Assembly: GCA_900549405.1 (NCBI GenBank)
Contig: URNZ01000011.1
Location: 1-44,153 of the forward strand
Length of the DNA stretch: 44,153 nt
DNA from: an uncultured Eubacteriales bacterium
GTDB lineage: Bacteria > Bacillota > Clostridia > Oscillospirales > Oscillospiraceae
Direction of reading: 5' to 3'
Made by a program: the position numbers and the translations under genes
In this document: in pieces, positions 38,963 to 44,153 of the stretch
Numbering within the stretch: position 1 is the stretch's first letter
How the letters are laid out: each line of letters starts with the position of its first letter
Notes under the pieces: model-generated
Seen by the model: the letters and a program-made list of their open reading frames with translations, nothing else
Databases searched by the model: none
What the model was told of the DNA's origin: nothing

Positions 38963-39007
38963 AATCAGCGTGTTCCCGTTTAAATCCGGGAACACGCTGA
39001 TTGCTTT
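38963..39007. terminator. Bidirectional terminator, 16-bp perfect stem
   Basis: AATCAGCGTGTTCCCG pairs with its exact complement across an 8-base loop, followed by TTGCTTTTTG and preceded by an A-rich run. It separates the convergent LtaS-like and ilvD genes. Confidence 0.93.
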
Positions 39008-39039
39008 TTGTTGTATTTTCAAAGAAGATTGCGATAAGT

Positions 39040-40701
39040 TTACTCCAGGATCGCGCCCTTGTCGGCGGAGGAGACCATCTTGGCGTAGCGGGCCAGATAG
39101 CCGGTCTTGATCTTGGGCTCGGGGCAGACCCACTTGGCCTTTCTCTCGGCCAGGGTGGCGTCGTCCACCAGCAGCTGGATGGTGTGCTCGGGGATGTTGA
39201 TGGAGATGAGGTCGCCCTCCTCCACCAGGCCGATGGGGCCGCCGCTGGCCGCCTCAGGGGAGACGTGGCCGATGGACGCGCCCCGGGTAGCGCCGGAGAA
39301 GCGCCCGTCGGTGATGAGAGCCACGTCCTTGTCCAGGCCCATGCCCGCGATGGCGGAGGTGGGGTTGAGCATCTCCCGCATACCGGGGCCGCCCTTGGGG
39401 CCCTCATACCGGATGACCACCACGTCGCCGGAGACGATCTTGCCGTCGTAAATGGCCTGGATGGCGTCGTCCTCGCTGTTGAACACCCGGGCGGGGCCCT
39501 GGTGGACCATCATCTCCGGGGCCACGGCGGACTGCTTCACCACGCAGCCGTCGGGGGCCAGGTTGCCCTTCAGCACGGCGATGCCGCCGGTCTTGGTGTA
39601 GGGGTCATCGATGGGCCGGATGATGTCGTGGTTGCGGTTGACCACGCCTTCCAAATTCTCGGCCACGGTCTTGCCGGTGCAGGTGAGCAGGCTGGTGTCG
39701 ATCAGGTTCTTCTTGGCCAGCTCGGCCATCACGGCGTACACGCCGCCGGCCCGCTCCAGGTCCTCCATATAGGTGTTGCCCGCAGGGGCCAGGTGGCACA
39801 GGTTGGGGGTGTGGTCAGAAATTTCGTTGGCCATGTCGAAGGACAGCTCGATGCCGCACTCGTGGGCGATGGCGGGCAGGTGGAGCATGGTGTTGGTGGA
39901 GCAGCCCAGGGCCATGTCGATGGTCTCGGCGTTGTGGAAGGCGGCGCGGGTCATGATGTCCCGGGGCCGGATGTTCTTTTCCACCAGCTCCATGATCTTC
40001 ATGCCCGCGTGCTTGGCCAGGCGCAGCCGGGCGGAATAGACGGCGGGGATGGTGCCGTTGCCCCGCAGGGCCATGCCGATGGCCTCGGTGAGGCAGTTCA
40101 TGGAGTTGGCGGTGTACATGCCGGAGCAGGAGCCGCAGGTGGGGCAGGCGGCGTTCTCATATTCCTCCACGCCCGCCTCGTCCAGCTTTCCGGCGTAGTA
40201 AGCGCCCACGGCCTCGAACATGTGGGACAGGCAGGTGCGGCGGCCGTCGTTCAGGGTACCGGCCAGCATGGGGCCGCCGGAGCAGAAGATGGTGGGGATG
40301 TTCACCCGGGCGGCGGCCATGAGCAGGCCGGGCACATTCTTGTCGCAGTTGGGGATCATCACCAGACCGTCGAACTGGTGGGCCATGGCCATGGCCTCGG
40401 TGGAGTCGGCGATGAGGTCCCGGGTGACCAGGGAATACTTCATGCCCACGTGGCCCATGGCGATGCCGTCGCACACGGCGATGGCGGGGAACTCCACGGG
40501 GGTGCCCCCGGCGGCCCGGATACCGGCCTTCACCGCCTCGGCGATCTTGTCCAGGTTCATGTGGCCGGGGACGATCTCGTTATAGGAGCAGACCACGCCG
40601 ATCAGGGGGCGCTCCAGCTCCTCCTTGGTATAGCCCAGGGCATAGAGCAGGGAGCGGTTGGGGGCGGCGGGGATGCCTTTTTTCACAACGTCAGAACGCA
40701 T
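39040..40701 (-). CDS. ilvD: Dihydroxy-acid dehydratase
   Basis: IlvD dehydrates 2,3-dihydroxyacids to 2-oxoacids in valine, isoleucine and pantothenate synthesis and carries an Fe-S cluster. The 553-residue protein has [20 protein letters not shown] near the start, the cluster cysteines in [11 protein letters not shown] (about residue 121) and [19 protein letters not shown] (about 190-208), [20 protein letters not shown] (about 260), and the C-terminal [33 protein letters not shown] lies ahead of the ATG. No other ilv or leu genes are present. A perfect palindrome lies between its start codon and the divergent GntR-type gene, so repression by that protein is plausible. Confidence 0.95.
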   Translation of the reverse strand: MRSDVVKKGIPAAPNRSLLYALGYTKEELERPLIGVVCSYNEIVPGHMNLDKIAEAVKAGIRAAGGTPVEFPAIAVCDGIAMGHVGMKYSLVTRDLIADSTEAMAMAHQFDGLVMIPNCDKNVPGLLMAAARVNIPTIFCSGGPMLAGTLNDGRRTCLSHMFEAVGAYYAGKLDEAGVEEYENAACPTCGSCSGMYTANSMNCLTEAIGMALRGNGTIPAVYSARLRLAKHAGMKIMELVEKNIRPRDIMTRAAFHNAETIDMALGCSTNTMLHLPAIAHECGIELSFDMANEISDHTPNLCHLAPAGNTYMEDLERAGGVYAVMAELAKKNLIDTSLLTCTGKTVAENLEGVVNRNHDIIRPIDDPYTKTGGIAVLKGNLAPDGCVVKQSAVAPEMMVHQGPARVFNSEDDAIQAIYDGKIVSGDVVVIRYEGPKGGPGMREMLNPTSAIAGMGLDKDVALITDGRFSGATRGASIGHVSPEAASGGPIGLVEEGDLISINIPEHTIQLLVDDATLAERKAKWVCPEPKIKTGYLARYAKMVSSADKGAILE

Positions 40702-40726
40702 ACAAAAAACTCCTCCTCAAAATAGT

Positions 40727-40752
40727 GTTTTGTATTCACGGGAATACAAAAC
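40727..40752. promoter_or_regulatory. Perfect 11-bp-arm palindrome upstream of ilvD
   Basis: GTTTTGTATTC and GAATACAAAAC are exact complements around ACGG. It lies 26 bases upstream of the ilvD start codon, where it would overlap the ilvD promoter. The TTGTATnnnnATACAA-like core resembles GntR-type operators, but it could also form a hairpin in RNA. Confidence 0.6.
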
Positions 40753-40756
40753 AAAA

Positions 40757-40803
40757 ATAGTTGTCTGATAACTATTGCATTGTCTGACTACATGTTATAT
40801 CAT
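40757..40803 (+). promoter_or_regulatory. Promoter and repeated operator of the GntR-type gene
   Basis: TTGCAT (40775-40780), a 17-base spacer and TATCAT (40798-40803) form a promoter. TTGTCTGA occurs at 40761-40768 and 40780-40787, one copy on each side of the -35. The first sits in AGTTGTCTGATAACT, which is nearly self-complementary. This arrangement suits autorepression by a FadR/FCD regulator. Confidence 0.55.
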
Positions 40804-40840
40804 ATGCTTCAGAATTGTCAAGAGGAAAGAGGCGTGGACC

Positions 40841-41515
40841 ATGGGAAATCTGTCCCAGCAGGCGGGAAAGACGCTGTACAGCTGGATCGCGGTGGAAAAG
40901 CGGTTCCGGCCCGGGGAGAAGCTGCCCAACGAGGTGGAGCTGTCCGCCCAGCTGGGGGTCAGCCGCGCCACCCTGCGGGAGGCCCTGCGGGCCCTGCTGG
41001 TCCAGGGGGTGGTGGAGGTCCGCCGGGGCCGGGGCACCTTTGTCACCCAGCGGGCGGCAGAGGTAGAGGACTTCGGCTTTGACGACCTGGCCCGGGTGAA
41101 GGGCCAGCTGCGGGACCTGTTCGAACTGCGGACTATTTTCGAGCCCCAGGCCGCCCGCCTGGCCTGCCGCCGGGCCACCGAGCGGGAGCTGGAGGACATT
41201 TTGACCCAGGGGGCGGCGGTGGCCGACTGCATCCGCCGGGGGGCGGACCGGACCCAGGCAGACCGGGCCTTTCACGCCGCCATCGTCCGGGCGGCCCACA
41301 ACGAATTTATGATGCGTCTGCTGCCCATGATCGACCGGGCGGTGGAGACGGCCATCTCCGCCGGGGAGCACAAGGAGGCCCTGGCCCAGATCACCCTGCA
41401 AGACCACGCCCTGCTGCTGGAGTTCATCCAAAAGCGGGACGGCGAGGGGGCCGAGCACGCCATGGCCATCCACATGCGCCATGCCGTGGAGGAGCTGGGC
41501 GTGGAGGGATTATAA
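40841..41515 (+). CDS. FadR-subfamily GntR transcriptional regulator
   Basis: The 224-residue protein has an N-terminal winged helix-turn-helix of GntR type ([48 protein letters not shown], read in pieces, about residues 23-70) and a C-terminal all-helical FCD domain. Metal-binding positions of the FCD domain are visible in the [14 protein letters not shown] stretch (about 150) and a late [24 protein letters not shown] (His). AAGAGG lies 8 bases before the ATG at 40841; a longer frame upstream lacks a ribosome-binding site. It is divergent from ilvD, so it may control branched-chain synthesis. FCD proteins usually sense small organic acids. The effector is unknown. Confidence 0.88.
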   Translation: MGNLSQQAGKTLYSWIAVEKRFRPGEKLPNEVELSAQLGVSRATLREALRALLVQGVVEVRRGRGTFVTQRAAEVEDFGFDDLARVKGQLRDLFELRTIFEPQAARLACRRATERELEDILTQGAAVADCIRRGADRTQADRAFHAAIVRAAHNEFMMRLLPMIDRAVETAISAGEHKEALAQITLQDHALLLEFIQKRDGEGAEHAMAIHMRHAVEELGVEGL

Positions 41516-41523
41516 ACAAAACA

Positions 41524-41568
41524 AAACGCGCCCATGGATCGTTTGAACATCGATCCATGGGCGCGTTT
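41524..41568. terminator. Bidirectional terminator, 18-bp stem
   Basis: AAACGCGCCCATGGATCG pairs perfectly with its complement across a 9-base loop (41524-41541 with 41551-41568). The left side is preceded by ACAAAAC. It separates the convergent gntR and noc genes. Confidence 0.85.
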
Positions 41569-41569
41569 G

Positions 41570-42379
41570 CTATGTTCTGGGCGGCGTGGGTATGCGAATG
41601 GTCAGGGTGATGGCGTCGGGGGCGTCCTGGCGCTGGCACTGGGCGTCCACCCCTGCCGAGCGCATCACATCCAGGCTGTGGGAGATGGTGTTCAGGAAGA
41701 GGCGCACATCCTTGACGATGAGGGTGGGGCGGCGCTTTTTGGGGGGCGGGGAGCGGAGCATAGACTCCACCAGGGCCTCCGTCTGGGCCACGGTGAGCTT
41801 GTCCCGGATGGCCCGGTCCGCCGCCCGGCGCTGCTGCTCCCCGTCCGGCAGGCGGAGGAGTGAGCGGGCGTGGCGCTCGGTACACCCGGCGTCCCGCAGG
41901 GCGGACAGGACCTCCTGGGGGAGCTTGAGGAGCCGCAGCTTGTTGGCGATGGCCGACTGGCTCTTGCCCAGCCGCCGGGCCAGCTCCTCCTGTGACAGGG
42001 CAAAGTCCCCCTGAAGCCGCCGCAGGGCCAGGGCCTCCTCCCAGAAGTCCAGGTCCCGGCGCTGGAGGTTTTCCACCAGGGCGAACAGGGAGGAGGTCTG
42101 GCCGTCGGCTTGGACGGACAGGCAGGGCACCTGCTGTAGCCCCGCCAGCTTGGCCGCCCGCAGGCGGCGCTCCCCCGCCACCAGCTCCCAGCCCCCCTAC
42201 CCCCGGCGGACGGTGAGGGGCTGGAGCAGCCCCAGTGCGCGGATGGACCCGGCCAGCTCCTCCAGCTCGGGCTGGGAGAACTGGGTGCGGGGCTGGCCCG
42301 GATTGGGGGCGATGTCCTCCACGGGCAGAAACAGCACCCGCCCGCTGTCATACAGTCCCTTTTTGGTGAGAAAACGCAT
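41570..42379 (-). pseudogene. noc: Nucleoid occlusion protein Noc, interrupted by an in-frame amber codon
   Basis: Noc is a ParB paralogue that binds CTP and DNA and keeps the division machinery off the nucleoid. The frame from the ATG at 42379 gives MRFLTKKGLYDSGRVLFLPV, then NPGQPRTQFSQPELEELA and LLQPLTVRRG, and then TAG at 42197-42199. The same frame continues GGWELVAGERRLRAAKLAGL, the helix-turn-helix LARRLGKSQSAIANKLRLLK, and a Noc-type C-terminus VKDVRLFLNTISHSLDVMRS...TIRIP. So a single in-frame stop, at codon 61, replaces one residue of the conserved T-V-R-R...YEL-I-AGERR stretch. A GTG at 42181 could restart a fragment without the N-terminal domain. The stop lies in a run of G residues (GGGGGTAGGGGGG on the minus strand), where sequence error is also possible. 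Confidence 0.85.
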
Positions 42380-42498
42380 ACTGGACCCCCGCTTTCTTTC
42401 TGGTGTTGTCAAAAACAGTTTACCACATTGTGGAATTAAAACCGTCGAAATATGGGCCATAGAAATAATTTTCCTGCATCTGAATGGCAAAAACCGAA

Positions 42499-42514
42499 AT
42501 TTTCCCGGGGAAAT
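42499..42514. promoter_or_regulatory. Possible Noc-binding site (near-palindrome)
   Basis: ATTTTCCCGGGGAAAT is a 16-base inverted repeat with one mismatch. It resembles the Bacillus Noc-binding site ATTTCCCGGGAAAT, with an added base in each half, and lies 120 bases upstream of the noc start, in the noc-symporter gap. The remainder of this gap is A/T-rich and has no gene. Confidence 0.4.
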
Positions 42515-42547
42515 GGGGAAAATAGACGAAACAGGGGAAAATTTTTC

Positions 42548-42576
42548 TTGTAAAAGGGGGAAAATGCCGATATAAT
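42548..42576 (+). promoter_or_regulatory. Consensus promoter of the symporter gene
   Basis: TTGTAA (42548-42553), a 17-base spacer and a perfect TATAAT (42571-42576) lie 65 bases upstream of the symporter start. Confidence 0.85.
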
Positions 42577-42641
42577 GGAAGGGAAAGAGAGAAGAGAAAC
42601 GACCCCGAAACAATCGACCCTGAAATTTAGGAGGAGAGAAA

Positions 42642-43883
42642 ATGAACACAAAGAAACTGCCCCTTGCATTTTGGATCTTCGTGGGCCTGGTCATCGGCAT
42701 CGTGGCCGGTCTGGCCCTGATGGCCATCCCCGGCGGCGTGGACTTCGCCAAGACCTATGTCAAGCCCTTCGGCACCATCTTCCTGAACCTCATCAAGTTC
42801 ATCGTGGTGCCCATCGTCCTGTTCTCCATCACCGCCGGCATCATCTCCATGGGGGACATCAAAAAGCTGGGCTCGGTGGGCGTGAAGACCATCGTCTATT
42901 ACATGTGCACCACCGCCCTGGCCGTGGTCATCGCCCTGGTGCTGGCCAACCTGTGCCGCGGCTTCTTCCCGCCCCTGGACAAGCTGGCCGCCGGAGAGTA
43001 CACCGCCAGCGACCCGGTGAGCTTTATGGACACCCTGGTGAACATCTTCCCCGCCAACGTCATCGAGCCCATGCGCTCGGCCTCTATGCTCCAGGTCATC
43101 GTCATCGCCATCCTCTTCGGCGTGGGCATCCTGGTGGCCGGGGAGAAGGGCCTGGTGTGCGCCCAGGTGGTGGACAGCTTTAACGAGGTGTCTATGAAGG
43201 TCATGGACCTGATCATCCGTCTGTCCCCCGTGGGCGTGGCCTGCCTGCTGGCCCCCGTGGTGGCGGAGAACGGCCCCAAGATCCTGGGTGCCCTGGCCGC
43301 CGTGCTGCTGGTGGCCTACATCGGCTATGTGATCCACGCTCTGTGCGTCTATTCCTTCAGCATGGCCGCCCTGGCCCGGATCTCCCCCGTGGCCTTCTTC
43401 CGGGAGATGGTCCCCGCCATGATGATGGCCTTCTCCTCCGCCTCCTCCGTGGGCACCCTGCCCTTCACCCTGGAGTGCGCCGAGAAGCTGGGGGCCCGGA
43501 AGGAGATCGCCTCCTTCATCATCCCCCTGGGGGCCACCATCAACATGGACGGCACCGCCATCTATCAGGGCGTGTGCGCCGTGTTCATCGCCTCCTGCTT
43601 TAACATCGACCTGACCCTGGGCCAGATGGTCACCATCGTCCTCACCGCCACCCTGGCCTCCATCGGCACCGCAGGCGTCCCCGGCGCGGGCATGGTCATG
43701 CTGGCCATGGTGCTGGAGAGCGTGGGCCTGCCCGTGGAGGGTATCGGCCTGGTCATGGGTGTGGACCGCATCTTCGACATGGGCCGCACCACCGTGAACA
43801 TCACCGGCGACGCCGCCTGCGCCGTGGTCATCTCCAAAATGGAGGAGCGGAAAGAGCAGCGCACCAAAGGCGCGCTGGACTGA
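42642..43883 (+). CDS. Dicarboxylate/amino acid:cation symporter (DAACS family)
   Basis: This secondary transporter takes up glutamate, aspartate or C4-dicarboxylates (or serine/threonine in SstT members) with Na+ or H+. The 413-residue protein has eight or so transmembrane segments and the family core: SSASSVGTLPFT (serine-rich hairpin 1, about residue 266), PLGATINMDGTAIYQGVCAVF (TM7 with NMDGT), GTAGVPGAGMVMLAMVL (hairpin 2) and DRIFDMGRTTVNITGDAACA (TM8, with the substrate-binding Asp-Arg/Asn pattern). AGGAGG is just upstream of the ATG. It has its own perfect promoter and terminator and stands alone. Confidence 0.93.
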   Translation: MNTKKLPLAFWIFVGLVIGIVAGLALMAIPGGVDFAKTYVKPFGTIFLNLIKFIVVPIVLFSITAGIISMGDIKKLGSVGVKTIVYYMCTTALAVVIALVLANLCRGFFPPLDKLAAGEYTASDPVSFMDTLVNIFPANVIEPMRSASMLQVIVIAILFGVGILVAGEKGLVCAQVVDSFNEVSMKVMDLIIRLSPVGVACLLAPVVAENGPKILGALAAVLLVAYIGYVIHALCVYSFSMAALARISPVAFFREMVPAMMMAFSSASSVGTLPFTLECAEKLGARKEIASFIIPLGATINMDGTAIYQGVCAVFIASCFNIDLTLGQMVTIVLTATLASIGTAGVPGAGMVMLAMVLESVGLPVEGIGLVMGVDRIFDMGRTTVNITGDAACAVVISKMEERKEQRTKGALD

Positions 43884-43904
43884 AAGAGTTTGAGAGTTTG
43901 CGTG

Positions 43905-43934
43905 AAAAACAGCCGCCGGGAGGCGGCTGTTTTT
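43905..43934 (+). terminator. Rho-independent terminator after the symporter
   Basis: AACAGCCGCC pairs with GGCGGCTGTT around a GGGA loop, with an A-run before and TTTT after. It is 22 bases past the stop codon. Confidence 0.93.
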
Positions 43935-43937
43935 CTG

Positions 43938-44153
43938 CCTTCCCCTGGGGCCGATTCCCCTTGTCAAGGGGAAATGTCCCACAGGGACAAAAGGGATAGG
44001 GCAGGTGGCCCGCAGGGCCGGATGAGGGGAACGCCGAAGGGCTTGTAGCGCTAACGTTAAAATGGACGTGGTTTTCGCCCTGCGGGGGACGAGGGACAGA
44101 ATCCTTCCGTCACGGCTTCGCCGTGCCACCTCCCTTTCACAAGGGAGGCTGAT
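43938..44153. repeat. Divergent outer-arm repeats at window end
   Basis: A degenerate left arm (CCTTCCCC..., GGATGAGGGGA at about 44020) and a right arm (CCGTCACGGCTTCGCCGTGCCACC... at about 44107) are present. The right-arm hairpin reads CACGGC with GCCGTG, where other copies read CATGGC with GCCATG, a compensatory change. No GTAG hairpin lies between them. The middle (about 44040-44090) is unlike other copies. Confidence 0.6.

Noticed and set aside
42190..42202. Pyrrolysine or suppressed amber readthrough in noc
   Set aside because: No pyl genes or amber-suppressor context are visible. A nonsense mutation or base error in a G-run is more likely.
1..44153. tRNA, rRNA and known riboswitches
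   Set aside because: I saw no cloverleaf with GTTCGA-type T-arm, no rRNA core sequence and no recognisable riboswitch core. Faint ones could be missed by eye.

Overview
The window looks like the chromosome of a GC-rich, low-molecular-complexity-intergenic Firmicute of the Oscillospiraceae type (Flavonifractor / Intestinimonas / Oscillibacter neighbourhood). This is inferred from gene families and gene order (soj-spo0J with parS, yabM-mazG-HU-yabO, rel-dtd-hemZ, recJ next to rel, mnmG, rsmG), strong Shine-Dalgarno sites, TTGxxx-17-TAxAAT promoters and strongly GC-rich codon choice. No plasmid, phage or transposase gene is visible; almost every gene is housekeeping, and most intergenic gaps are filled by short palindromic repeats.

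Layout. 1-7.9 kb (all minus strand): mgsA, an orphan minD, rsmG, a small membrane protein, mscL, serS, a coiled-coil membrane protein, parB, parA, with two parS sites. 7.9-15.6 kb (plus): purine nucleoside phosphorylase and MTA/SAH deaminase, then the yabM-like flippase, mazG, HU, rqcP (yabO), and a translationally coupled apbE / NusG-II / Gx-transporter trio that resembles flavin-based extracellular electron transfer genes. 15.6-26.3 kb (minus): GH13 glycosidase, uridine-kinase-like, hemZ, an MBL hydrolase, dtd, rel, recJ. 26.4-29.7 kb (plus): mnmG, an MBL hydrolase, secG. 29.7-31.2 kb (minus): pncB. 31.4-39 kb (plus): the most unusual stretch, an alanine-racemase-like protein without catalytic residues, an ATP-grasp ligase, an Asp/Glu-type racemase, a Mur ligase fused to an acetylglutamate-kinase-like domain (interrupted by a frameshift), and an LtaS-like membrane enzyme. 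39-44 kb: ilvD (minus) divergent from a GntR-type regulator, a noc gene broken by an amber codon, and a dicarboxylate/amino acid symporter.

How it fits together. ParA, ParB and the two parS sites form a chromosome segregation module, with Noc as a broken paralogue and a possible Noc-binding palindrome beside it. The 31.4-37.0 kb genes look like a dedicated pathway that makes or attaches an unusual amino acid on a muropeptide-like substrate; this is the best candidate for an undescribed system. The second main observation is a repeat family: hairpins with a GTAG foot and compensatory stem changes, arranged in alternating orientation and often framed by a second hairpin family. This is the architecture of REP/BIME elements. 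Many promoters carry an extended -10 (TGG just before the -10 hexamer).

Limits: all homology statements come from motif recognition by eye, without database searches. The frameshift in the Mur ligase fusion and the amber codon in noc could be real mutations or sequence errors.
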